A stretch of DNA of 64,000 nucleotides. Origin: UBA2882 sp964619485. Its GTDB lineage: Bacteria; Bacillota; Clostridia; Lachnospirales; Lachnospiraceae. Positions 52,493 to 61,073 of this stretch are shown piece by piece. The position numbers and the translations under genes were made by a program. Under the pieces are notes generated by a model. It was not told where the DNA came from. It was given only the letters and a program-made list of their open reading frames with translations, and searched no databases. The number at the start of each line of letters is the position of its first letter. The first letter of the stretch is position 1. The stretch covers positions 1-64,000 of the forward strand of contig CAZUCI010000001.1 in NCBI GenBank assembly GCA_964619485.1. The letters run 5' to 3'.

Positions 52493-53833
52493 ATGTCTGC
52501 AGAATCAATTTTTATTAATAAAATGAATGAGCTGGTCAAGCATGCAAAGGCCAATGAAAATATCATAAAAGAGAGCGAAATCACGGATGCTTTTTACGGA
52601 GCATCCTTTTCAGAGGAACAGCTTCAACATATTCACAGCTATTTAGAGAGCTTTCATATCACAATTGAAAAGGAAATGGAAGAGTCAGATGAGGCAATTG
52701 AGGAAAATGATGAAGCAATAGAGGAAGCACTGGAAAAAATAGAAGAAATAGAGGAGGCGGAGGTCGAGCTTGATGATTTACTGTTGGACAAGGATATCTC
52801 CATATCCGGTCTCCTTGAAGTCTATGGAACTGATGAAATCACAGTGAACACGAAGCTTGTCAATTCGGAAAAAAGCAAACAGGATCTGCTGGATGAGGGT
52901 GGTTTTGCAGGGAAAGCGGCGTCTCTTTCAGATGAGGACGAAGACGATGAAGACAATGATGATGAAATAGATGGAGAAATAGACGACAATACGCTCTTAG
53001 ATGGTGTAGGAACAGAGGATCCGGTTAGACTTTATTTAAAGGAAATCGGAAGATATCCTCTTTTATCCAAAGAGGAGGAGCAGGAGCTTGCAAGGAGAAA
53101 GAGTGAGGGTGACAAGGAAGCACTTGACCAGCTGATCAACTGCAATCTGCGTCTGGTTGTCAGCATCGCAAAAAAATACACGGGCAGAGGATTGACATTT
53201 CTGGATTTAATTCAGGAGGGTAATCTTGGCCTGATTAAGGGCATCGACAAATACGATTATGAAAAGGGCTTTAAAATCAGTACCTATGCAACCTGGTGGA
53301 TTAAACAGGCCATTACCCGGTCACTGGCAGATAAATCACGAATTATCCGTGTGCCGGTACATATGGTGGAAGAAATCAACAAGGTGGTTCGCACACAAAA
53401 GATGCTTACACTGGAGCTGGGTCGGGAACCAAGCCACAGAGAATTGGCAGAAAAGCTTGGAATTGACGAAGAACGCCTCCTGGAAATCATTCAGTATGCA
53501 GCAGATTCCTCTTCTCTTGACATGACAGTTGGAGATGAGGAGGATTCCACGCTGGCTAATTTCATTGCAGATGATAAGATGCTTACGCCGGAGCAGTCTG
53601 CGGAACAGTCCCATTTACGGGAAAACATCGAGCAGATGCTGGGTATTTTGACTGAGAGAGAAAGAGAGGTTATCAGTGCAAGGTTTGGTCTGGTTAATGG
53701 ACAGCCCAAAACGCTTGAGGAGATTGGATGTGACCTCCATGTAACCCGTGAGAGAATCAGACAAATTGAATCAAAGGCCTTGAGAAAACTGCGTGTTTCC
53801 CGAATGCGGCATTTGGTAGAGGATTTTTTGTAA
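52493..53833 (+). CDS. RpoD-like sigma-70 factor, probably a secondary paralogue
   Basis: This 446-residue sigma factor has region 1.1-like helices (1-60), then a long acidic insert (about 60-170, runs of Asp/Glu). Region 1.2 and region 2 follow (EDPVRLYLKEIGRYPLLSKEEE; LIQEGNLGLIKGIDKYDYEKG; STYATWWIKQAITRSLADKSR), then region 3 (REPSHRELAEKLG) and region 4 with LTEREREVISARFGL and VTRERIRQIESKALRKLR. The -10 recognition segment reads IKQAITRSLADKSRIIRVPVHM where housekeeping factors usually read [22 protein letters not shown]. The acidic insert is also unusual. It may be a group 2 paralogue, although a divergent primary factor is not excluded. ATG 52493 has CAGGAG upstream. Confidence 0.8.
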   Translation: MSAESIFINKMNELVKHAKANENIIKESEITDAFYGASFSEEQLQHIHSYLESFHITIEKEMEESDEAIEENDEAIEEALEKIEEIEEAEVELDDLLLDKDISISGLLEVYGTDEITVNTKLVNSEKSKQDLLDEGGFAGKAASLSDEDEDDEDNDDEIDGEIDDNTLLDGVGTEDPVRLYLKEIGRYPLLSKEEEQELARRKSEGDKEALDQLINCNLRLVVSIAKKYTGRGLTFLDLIQEGNLGLIKGIDKYDYEKGFKISTYATWWIKQAITRSLADKSRIIRVPVHMVEEINKVVRTQKMLTLELGREPSHRELAEKLGIDEERLLEIIQYAADSSSLDMTVGDEEDSTLANFIADDKMLTPEQSAEQSHLRENIEQMLGILTEREREVISARFGLVNGQPKTLEEIGCDLHVTRERIRQIESKALRKLRVSRMRHLVEDFL

Positions 53834-53957
53834 ATTTTTATAAGAGATGATTTAGTGCTGTAAGGTGATTTAGTGCTGCAATTTAGTGAGGCAAATTAAT
53901 GCTGCAGAGTTGTAAGCTGATTTATTGGGCAACGGGCAAATTTCCTTGTATACAAGA

Positions 53958-54114
53958 TTTTGCATGTATTTTTGCCCATGTTTCAGACAGACGAGCTGCA
54001 GAAGTACTTAAAAATACATGCAATTTTAGCAAGAGCTTGATATTTGCATGTATTTTTTGCAAACTAGCAGCGAAAAACACATGCAATTTTACAAAGGATA
54101 AGAAAATTGCATGT
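53958..54114. repeat. Inverted-repeat array with TTGCATGTATTTT/AAAATACATGCAA arms (copy 2)
   Basis: Five arms of alternating orientation: TTTTGCATGTATTTTT at 53958, AAAAATACATGCAATTTT at 54010, ATTTGCATGTATTTTT at 54042, ACATGCAATTTT at 54079 and AAAATTGCATGT at 54103. Neighbouring arms can form stems of 8-14 bp. The core is the same as at 39083-39265. Confidence 0.8.
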
Positions 54115-54180
54115 TTCAGATTTTGAGGAGCATTGAAAAGTAGGCTGAAAGAGGCATATTTCAGAGAAAAAGCGATAAAG

Positions 54181-54490
54181 TCAACGGGCAATTTTTGCTC
54201 CATGCCAATAATTGCCTGTTCCCCACCGCCAAAAAATAGATCCAGCCCCCGCTGACCGCTGTTCCCCCATTTCCCCTCAGAGAATCAACGGGCAATTTTT
54301 GCCCCATGCCAATAATTGCCTGTTCCCCACCGCTGAAAAATTGATCCAGCCCCCGCTGACCGCTGTCCCCCCCCATTTCCCCTCAGAGAATCAACGGGCA
54401 ATTTTTGCTCCAGACCAATAATTGCCTGTTCCCCATCGCTGAAAAATTGATACAGCCCCTCGCTGGCTGTCATTCCCCCCACTTCCCCCG
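54181..54490. repeat. Three tandem copies of a 104-106 nt repeat
   Basis: Copies start at 54181, 54285 and 54391 with TCAACGGGCAATTTTTG. Each holds an internal stem GGCAATT/AATTGCC followed by a C-rich stretch (CCAGCCCCCGCTGACCGCTG). The third copy decays after about 100 nt. Confidence 0.85.
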
Positions 54491-54584
54491 GCAGAATACC
54501 AGCCAGCCTCCCTGACCGTCATCCCTCCATTTCCCCAGCAGAACATCGGCCTCCAGCCTCATCCGATACCGACATTCACCCTCG

Positions 54585-54623
54585 AGGTGTCCGCGTGCGA
54601 CGTACGTGCACGGACACTTTTTT
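54585..54623 (+). terminator. Strong GC-rich terminator with T6 tail
   Basis: GTGTCCG pairs with CGGACAC, and an inner stem (TGC/GCA, ACGT/ACGT) extends it. TTTTTTC follows. It lies about 750 nt past the sigma gene stop with no gene between, so it may end a long 3' UTR or a non-coding RNA covering the 105-nt repeats. Confidence 0.8.
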
Positions 54624-54704
54624 CTTGCGTTCCTACAGTGGAAATGCTATCATAAAATCACTTGAGCAATCTATTAAGAGAGCAGCAGCGACAGGAGTAT
54701 TCTT

Positions 54705-56198
54705 ATGATAAAAGCAATCATACAAAAAGTTTGCGATAAACGATTGGAAGTTTGGGAATATATAAACAGTGATAATAATGAGATTGGAAAGACAAATCTG
54801 CTCACATTGTCTCTTTTAAGCAATTTGACCTTTGTTTTTGAAGTTATTTTTATTTTTCTGATGCCGTTATTTCTGGAAAAGTGGAGGATTACCGGGTATC
54901 ATTTTCTGATGATGGCGGTTGTCCTGTTTTTTGCCATTGTTTCAGAGATAATGAAGCGCAGGAAGATTTATGGAAAGAAACCTGTTACCATAGCGGTCGT
55001 GGGCTTTATGTTTGCGGCACTTGCCATGTTCACCATTCTGGATACCATTCCATTTCCCTTTGCATCGGCAGTATTTGTGGTGGTTTTTCTGGTTATTGCG
55101 CCTATTGCGTTTATAATACCATTTGAATACATGTTTCTTTCCCAAATTTTTGCGGTTGTACAATATATCATTGTGGCAGGTGTCTTTAAGGACCCTGAAA
55201 TAGTAGGTAGAGACTCCTTTGAGGTGGTTTATGGAGCAGTGGTGGGCTGTGCACTCTATTTTGTTGTTATGCGTCTGCGTCTGTCAGAATATAAACAGAA
55301 ATCAGTTTACAGGATTACCAATGAGATTGATTTTCTTACGGGAATAGATAACCGTGCCACAAGTAAGAGCAAAATTGACCAGTATCTGGCCCTGAAGGAA
55401 CCAGATAATGCCTGCGCCATGATTGTTCTGGACGTAGACCGGTTCAAGGAGGTTAATGATCAGCTGGGGCACGAGAAGGGTGATGAAGTATTAAAGGAAG
55501 TTGCGGATACATTGAAGCATGTTTTTCGGAGTGGAGATATTGTTGGCCGGTTCGGTGGAGATGAATTTATTGTTTTTTTAAAGGATGTGGCCAGTAAGGA
55601 GCTTCCATCAGGCAAATGCGCTCAGATTCAGGAGAGGATGAAACAGGTACTGGATGGTAAATTTGAAATTTCCTGTAGTATGGGAATTTGCTTCCTTGAT
55701 AAAGGGGAGGCGCTGGACGAGGAAATGTTTCGTATCGCAGATGAGGCACTTTATGAGGCAAAGGCCTTTGGCCGCGGCATATATGTGCAGCATGATTTTG
55801 AGAAAACAGTGCAGTCAGGGGATGAACTGCCATTGATGGTTATTGTAGATGATAATCTTGTGGATCGTGAAACCATAGGTATTCAGTTTGAGGATAAATT
55901 CCGGATAAAAAAATTCTCAGAGAGCAGGGAGGCACTTGATTTTATTGAAACCCATGGAAAGGATATCAGCATTATTCTGCTGGATCTGATTATGCCCGAT
56001 GTGGATGGCTTTGAGCTTCTGGATATTATCAAAAGCAAGCCGGAGGTTGCATGGATTCCGGTTGTGGCTGTCTCTTCTGATGCAACGATGGAGGAGCGGG
56101 CGCTTCAGTGTGGAGCGGAGGATATGATTACCAAACCCATTGTTCCGGTCATTACGAAGCTTCGTGTATCACACGCTTTGAAAAGCGCCAAGAGATAA
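54705..56198 (+). CDS. Membrane diguanylate cyclase with C-terminal receiver domain
   Basis: This 497-residue protein has about six helices (30-200), a GGDEF domain (about 205-360) with ITNEIDFLTGIDNRATSKSK at its start, MIVLDVDRFKEVNDQLGH, the I-site RSGD and the active loop VGRFGGDEF (about 284-288). A receiver domain follows (about 378-495), with acidic pocket MVIVDDNLVDRE, phospho-acceptor Asp in IILLDLIMPDVDGFE, and the Lys in MITKPIVP. Receivers normally precede GGDEF; here the order is reversed and the protein is membrane-bound. It would make c-di-GMP under control of a kinase, plausibly one of the adjacent hybrid kinases. The next gene carries a second receiver of similar type. The RBS is CAGGAGT. 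Confidence 0.88.
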   Translation: MIKAIIQKVCDKRLEVWEYINSDNNEIGKTNLLTLSLLSNLTFVFEVIFIFLMPLFLEKWRITGYHFLMMAVVLFFAIVSEIMKRRKIYGKKPVTIAVVGFMFAALAMFTILDTIPFPFASAVFVVVFLVIAPIAFIIPFEYMFLSQIFAVVQYIIVAGVFKDPEIVGRDSFEVVYGAVVGCALYFVVMRLRLSEYKQKSVYRITNEIDFLTGIDNRATSKSKIDQYLALKEPDNACAMIVLDVDRFKEVNDQLGHEKGDEVLKEVADTLKHVFRSGDIVGRFGGDEFIVFLKDVASKELPSGKCAQIQERMKQVLDGKFEISCSMGICFLDKGEALDEEMFRIADEALYEAKAFGRGIYVQHDFEKTVQSGDELPLMVIVDDNLVDRETIGIQFEDKFRIKKFSESREALDFIETHGKDISIILLDLIMPDVDGFELLDIIKSKPEVAWIPVVAVSSDATMEERALQCGAEDMITKPIVPVITKLRVSHALKSAKR

Positions 56199-56356
56199 CT
56201 GGTGCCACACGTAATTCAGCAAAACCCAAAACAGAAACCAAAACAAAAATCAACAGACATTTGCAGACATTTGCTGGACATTTTGGCTGACAATTGCAAC
56301 GAAATGTGATAAACTTTGTCTATATATTATTGCTGACATGACAGGGGATAAAGTTT

Positions 56357-59155
56357 ATGGGTGAGACACTTCGCTTATTAAAAAAGGTTTTGAATATTTT
56401 TTTTGACAAAGAAATAAACAAGACAGAGAGAATACTGCCTTTACTTTGCGACGAGTTCTATTGCTGCGGGCTGGCCATTGATGGTCTGGAGGATGGTGTG
56501 ATTGATGGAAGGGCACAGGCTGCCGCCTTCCTGGGAAAAAAAGTAAATATTGACCTATGTGATTGCAAGCTCTCCTATGAGGATGAAAGAGAAATTTCGT
56601 CCGGCATGGCAGTGCTTGTTTTTGTTTTACATATGGGAAAAAACCAGATAAGGTATCGTGTCACAGCTGCTTCCAGAAAAACGGAGGCTCTAGAACAGCT
56701 CTGCATGCTGCATTTGTCCAGTGTGGAGCCGGAAAATGCAATGGCTGTCTATTCCCAGAATGTGACCACACTGCAGCAGGCGCAGAGAAAGCTGCAGCAG
56801 GGGGAAGAACTGATACAGACAGCCTGCGAGTTCGCGGATTTGTGGGTATGGGTTTATAACCTGGAAACAGACCGTGTACATTATTTCAAAAAAACGCAGG
56901 ACGACTTTGGCGTTTTGGAATATATGGAGGATTTCCCTAATTCCTGGCTTTCCATGGGATATATTTCACAGGATTATGCAGAAATTTACCGTGGAAAAGT
57001 GCAGGAACTGAAGGCTGGGCAGAACCGCGTGGAATTTGAATGCCAGATCAGGCATAAAAGCGGTAATCTGCACTGGAGCCGTGTAAGAATGAACCGACTG
57101 AGCAACAACAGAGACATGGTGATTGTGACCTCACAGCTGATAGATTCGGAGAAATATCTGGAGGCAAGAATTGAGCTGGAGGAGAAGCATCAGGCGGAGG
57201 ACAACACCAATTTAATGGCGCATTTTATCATCAATTTAAGCAGGGAGGAAGCCATTAACCACACCTACCGCAAGGGTGAGAGAAGGGAAGTCCTGGAATG
57301 GAACTCTCTGGAACTGCAGCTGGAGGATTACCTTGCAGCAAATGAGGCATATGCACAGACGATTATAGAGGAGGACCGCCAGATGTATCTGGAGGCGTGC
57401 TCCCTGGAAAATATATTTGAGAGACTGAAAAGTGAAAATCATTTTGAAATCATGCATCGAACTCTGGAAAATGGCGTGATCCATTACAAAAAGGACCAGT
57501 GCTACGGATACTCGGACGATAGGGAGACCTGCCTGCTGCTGCGCTCGGATGTGACGGCGCTGATAGAATCAGAGCATGAAAAACAGGAGAAATTACAGAG
57601 AGCGCTTTCCGCTGCTGAGGCGGCAACTGCTGCCAAGACGGATTTCTTATCCAGGGTCAGCCACGACATGCGTACTCCACTAAATGGTATTCTGGGACTG
57701 ACAACACTTTTACAGGATTATGTGACAGATAAAATGACAAGACAGGACCTTCAGCAGATTGAACAGTCTGGGAAATATCTGCTGAACCTGATTAACGATA
57801 CGCTGGATGTGAGCAAAATAGAGAGTGGAAAGCTGGAGCTTCGGCCCGTTGTCTGTGATGGGCGTACGGTCTTTAATAATGTTCTGGGGATGATTTCCCC
57901 CAATATGAAGGAGCGGGATATCAACTTCCATATTTCTGCAGAAAATCTTCCATTTACCATGCTTTACATGGATGTGGGGAGAGTTCAGCAGATTGTCATG
58001 AATATTCTGGGCAATGCAGTGAAATTTACACAGAGAGGGGGAGATATCTATTTCTCCATGCGTAATCTCTCTGTGAAGGACGGCCTGATTACGGATGAAA
58101 TCGTGGTTCGGGATACCGGGGCAGGGATGAGTGAGAGCTTTTTGCCCCATCTGTTTGAACCGTTTACCCAGGAGCATAACACCGTGACCTCCAGCTCCCA
58201 GGGAACCGGACTTGGAATGACCATTACCAAACAGATTCTGGATTTGATGGGCGGAGAAATCTCTGTAAAGAGTGAAATCGGAGTAGGAACTACCTTTTCC
58301 ATTATTCTCCCCATGAAAATTGCCTCTGATGAGCAGATTGAGGAGTGGAGAAAGCAGCAGGAAAAGGGTGTTGTTCTTCACATGCTGGAGGGAAGCCGCA
58401 TTCTTTTGTGTGAGGACCACCCTCTCAATGCTGCAATTGCAGTTCGGCTGCTGCAAAACAAGGGCGTTGTGGTGGAATGTGCAGAAAATGGTCAGATTGG
58501 TGTGGATAAATTCCGAAAATCACCACCGGGCTATTATGATGCAGTACTGATGGATATCCGCATGCCGGTGATGAACGGAATAGATGCGGCAAGACTTATA
58601 CGGACCTCGGACCGCAGAGATGCCAGCGAAATCCCAATCATTGCCATGACAGCCAATGCACTCAGCAGTGACATTGAACAGACAAAGGCAGCAGGGATGA
58701 ATGCACACCTGAGTAAACCAATTGATGCCAATAAGCTGTTTGAAACGCTGGAGGGTCTCATTGGCAGGAGAAGCAGCTATGTCAGAGGAAAAGTGCTGGT
58801 GGTAGATGACATCGATGTAAACCGGTTTATTATCAATAAGGCAGTGTGCGATGATTTTGATGTTCTGGAAGCAGGAAGCGGCAGGGAAGCACTGGAAATC
58901 CTGCAGAACACCAAGGGAATCGATGCAGTGATTACAGATATTCAGATGCCGGACATGGACGGGATAGCGCTGATACAGAAAATCAGAGAAAATCCGGCTT
59001 ACCGTCATATGGCAATTATTGCAAATACACAGTATGGAGAACCGGAGCAGGAGGAATACCTGCTGGAAATTGGCGCCAATGATTTTGTGTACAAACCGAC
59101 CACGCCAAAGATTGTTTCCATAAGGCTGAAAAATGTAGTCCGTAACATGAAGTGA
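56357..59155 (+). CDS. Hybrid histidine kinase with two receiver domains
   Basis: This 932-residue cytoplasmic kinase starts with a sensory region of unknown type with a CC pair (LLCDEFYCCGLAIDG). PAS-like segments follow (about 160-275 with IRHKSGNLHWSRVRMN, and about 290-400). HisKA has FLSRVSHDMRTPLNGILG (about 428) and HATPase has NAVKFTQRGG, DTGAGM and GTGLGMTI. The first receiver (about 680-800) has ILLCEDHPLN, VLMDIRMPVMNG and SKPIDAN. The second receiver (about 812-930) has VLVVDDIDVNRF, ITDIQMPDMDG and VYKPTTP. The second resembles the receiver of the upstream diguanylate cyclase more than the first. No membrane segment is present. Confidence 0.87.
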   Translation: MGETLRLLKKVLNIFFDKEINKTERILPLLCDEFYCCGLAIDGLEDGVIDGRAQAAAFLGKKVNIDLCDCKLSYEDEREISSGMAVLVFVLHMGKNQIRYRVTAASRKTEALEQLCMLHLSSVEPENAMAVYSQNVTTLQQAQRKLQQGEELIQTACEFADLWVWVYNLETDRVHYFKKTQDDFGVLEYMEDFPNSWLSMGYISQDYAEIYRGKVQELKAGQNRVEFECQIRHKSGNLHWSRVRMNRLSNNRDMVIVTSQLIDSEKYLEARIELEEKHQAEDNTNLMAHFIINLSREEAINHTYRKGERREVLEWNSLELQLEDYLAANEAYAQTIIEEDRQMYLEACSLENIFERLKSENHFEIMHRTLENGVIHYKKDQCYGYSDDRETCLLLRSDVTALIESEHEKQEKLQRALSAAEAATAAKTDFLSRVSHDMRTPLNGILGLTTLLQDYVTDKMTRQDLQQIEQSGKYLLNLINDTLDVSKIESGKLELRPVVCDGRTVFNNVLGMISPNMKERDINFHISAENLPFTMLYMDVGRVQQIVMNILGNAVKFTQRGGDIYFSMRNLSVKDGLITDEIVVRDTGAGMSESFLPHLFEPFTQEHNTVTSSSQGTGLGMTITKQILDLMGGEISVKSEIGVGTTFSIILPMKIASDEQIEEWRKQQEKGVVLHMLEGSRILLCEDHPLNAAIAVRLLQNKGVVVECAENGQIGVDKFRKSPPGYYDAVLMDIRMPVMNGIDAARLIRTSDRRDASEIPIIAMTANALSSDIEQTKAAGMNAHLSKPIDANKLFETLEGLIGRRSSYVRGKVLVVDDIDVNRFIINKAVCDDFDVLEAGSGREALEILQNTKGIDAVITDIQMPDMDGIALIQKIRENPAYRHMAIIANTQYGEPEQEEYLLEIGANDFVYKPTTPKIVSIRLKNVVRNMK

Positions 59156-59214
59156 CCGGATTTTATCAGCCGGAGATAAGCGTATGAATCCATAACGCGA
59201 TTTTAGAGGGACTC

Positions 59215-60999
59215 ATGATGGAAAATATTAAAAATGAGAAGCATATAGGAAGTATTGCAGAACTGAAAAAGGAGATATTGGATTATCTTTGCAGAACACC
59301 GGAAATTGACATTGCGATGAACCGTATACTTGCCATAACCGGGAACTACTTCAAAGTAGACCGTGCTTATATCTTTGAAAATACAGAGGATGACCTTTAT
59401 TGCATAAACAGCTATGAGTGGTGCAATGAGGGGATAGAGCCGGAAAAGGAGCATCTGCAGCACTTAAGCTATGAAAGGGATTTGGGTGGAACCTGGACAG
59501 ATAATTTTGATGAAAACGGAATTTTTTTCTGCCCGACAATTGATGCGCTGCCAAAGGCCCAGCAGGAGGGACTCAGACCACAGCATATCACAAGCATGCT
59601 GCAGAGCAGTGTTGTGGTGCGCGGAAAATTTAAAGGCTATATTGGCTTTGACAACTGCTCCAAGCAGAACAAGGGGGGGGAAACGGACCCGGATGCAGTG
59701 GATACGTTGATTTATATTTCTCATCTTTTGACTCTGTATCTGCTGGACTGGCGTGAACGGACCAATCAGCTGCAGAGACAGGAGCGAAATCTGCACAGTC
59801 AGCTGAAGCAGAGTGAGGAAGCTCTGGAAAGTGCCAATAAGGCAACCCAGGCCAAATCTGATTTTCTCTCCCGCATGAGCCATGAGATTCGTACTCCCAT
59901 GAATGGAATTATCGGTATGACCAAGCTGGCAGAGGATGTGGCAACAGATCCAAAGGTGTTGGAATATCTTCATGAAATAGATGAGAGCAGCCAGTATATG
60001 TTAGGGCTGTTGAACGATGTGCTGGATATGAGCCGAATCGAGAGCGGAAGCTTTGAGCTTCACAGGGAATGGACCAGTGCAACGATGGCACTGTGGCCCT
60101 GTATCATGATGATGGAGCCGGTTATGCAGACGAAGGGGATTCGCTTCATACATCCGGATACAAGTCGAGTCAGCAGAGTGGAATTTCTGGTAGACCCACT
60201 GCGTATGAAGCAGGTTGTTATGAACCTGTTGAATAATGCCTGCAAGTTTACACCGGAGAATGGCACTGTTACGCTGGATATCAAAAATCTGACGTGCAAA
60301 GACGGGATTGCCATGGACTGTCTGACCATTTCAGACACCGGCTGCGGCATGAGCCGGGAATTTCTGGAAAACGGCATTTTCAAAAGCTTTTCCCAGGAAC
60401 AGAATATTTATTCCGAGCAGGTAAGAGGAACAGGTCTGGGTCTTGCACTGGTCAAGGAAATCGTAGATAAAATGGATGGTTCTATTGAAGTGGAAAGTGA
60501 GCTTGGAAAGGGAACGACCTTCCGGGTAAGGTTTCAGTACCAATACCGGATTCAGGAAGAAACGCCAGTCAGGAAGACACAGAAGGAGGATATTGGCATT
60601 CTTCATGGAAAGAGAGTTCTGCTGGTAGAGGATTATGCGCTGAACCGCAAAATTGCAGATGCACTTTTGAAAAAGCAAAATATACTTGTGGAGCAGGCAG
60701 AAAACGGAAAGGCGGCACTGGATATGTTCTGTTCTGCGGCGCCCTTCTGGTTTGATGCAATTCTGATGGATGTGCGTATGCCAAAGATGGATGGACATGA
60801 GGCCACAAAGGCCATTCGTGCCCTGGACCGCGCAGATGCACAGAACATTCCGATTATTGCCATGACGGCCAATGCATTTGCGGAGGATATAGAACAGAGC
60901 AAAGCAGCAGGAATGAATGCACACCTGGCCAAGCCGGTGGATCCGGAGCTTTTGTACCAGACACTTGCAGAGCTGATTCGCAACATAACAGACAAATGA
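59215..60999 (+). CDS. GAF-domain hybrid histidine kinase
   Basis: This 594-residue cytoplasmic kinase has an N-terminal GAF domain (about 25-185: VDRAYIFENTEDD, YEWCNEGIEPE, GYIGFDNC), a coiled coil (about 188-215), HisKA (FLSRMSHEIRTPMNGIIG, about 217) and HATPase (NACKFTPENG, DTGCGM, GTGLGLAL). The receiver (about 466-585) has VLLVEDYALN, ILMDVRMPKMDG, IAMTANAF and KPVDPE. All catalytic motifs are intact. The GAF WxxExI-type sequence is shared with many light- or ligand-independent clostridial sensors; the ligand is unknown. RBS AGAGGG supports ATG 59215. It follows the two-receiver kinase by 59 nt. Confidence 0.88.
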   Translation: MMENIKNEKHIGSIAELKKEILDYLCRTPEIDIAMNRILAITGNYFKVDRAYIFENTEDDLYCINSYEWCNEGIEPEKEHLQHLSYERDLGGTWTDNFDENGIFFCPTIDALPKAQQEGLRPQHITSMLQSSVVVRGKFKGYIGFDNCSKQNKGGETDPDAVDTLIYISHLLTLYLLDWRERTNQLQRQERNLHSQLKQSEEALESANKATQAKSDFLSRMSHEIRTPMNGIIGMTKLAEDVATDPKVLEYLHEIDESSQYMLGLLNDVLDMSRIESGSFELHREWTSATMALWPCIMMMEPVMQTKGIRFIHPDTSRVSRVEFLVDPLRMKQVVMNLLNNACKFTPENGTVTLDIKNLTCKDGIAMDCLTISDTGCGMSREFLENGIFKSFSQEQNIYSEQVRGTGLGLALVKEIVDKMDGSIEVESELGKGTTFRVRFQYQYRIQEETPVRKTQKEDIGILHGKRVLLVEDYALNRKIADALLKKQNILVEQAENGKAALDMFCSAAPFWFDAILMDVRMPKMDGHEATKAIRALDRADAQNIPIIAMTANAFAEDIEQSKAAGMNAHLAKPVDPELLYQTLAELIRNITDK

Positions 61000-61045
61000 A
61001 CAGAATAGATAAACAAACATAACAGACAAATAAACAGTTAAAAAG
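61000..61045. repeat. Short degenerate direct repeat between kinase genes
   Basis: ACAGACAAATGAACAGAATAG is followed by similar AACAGACAAATAAACAGTTA. This is another small duplication immediately before an RBS. Confidence 0.4.
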
Positions 61046-61073
61046 GGGTATGCCGAATACGGCGGGGGGAAAA

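Larger units (their letters stand above)
53834..54704. other. Gene-free region of about 870 nt with two repeat families
   Basis: After a short TTTAGTGCTG repeat (53850-53900) come the ACATGCAA array, three GC-richer copies of a 105-nt repeat, and a very strong terminator. No coding frame is convincing. The C-rich base composition of 54230-54560 differs from the flanks. Confidence 0.65.

Noticed and set aside
54161..54482. Minus-strand peptides over the 105-nt repeats
   Set aside because: They restart in each repeat copy, have no RBS and no protein-like conservation.
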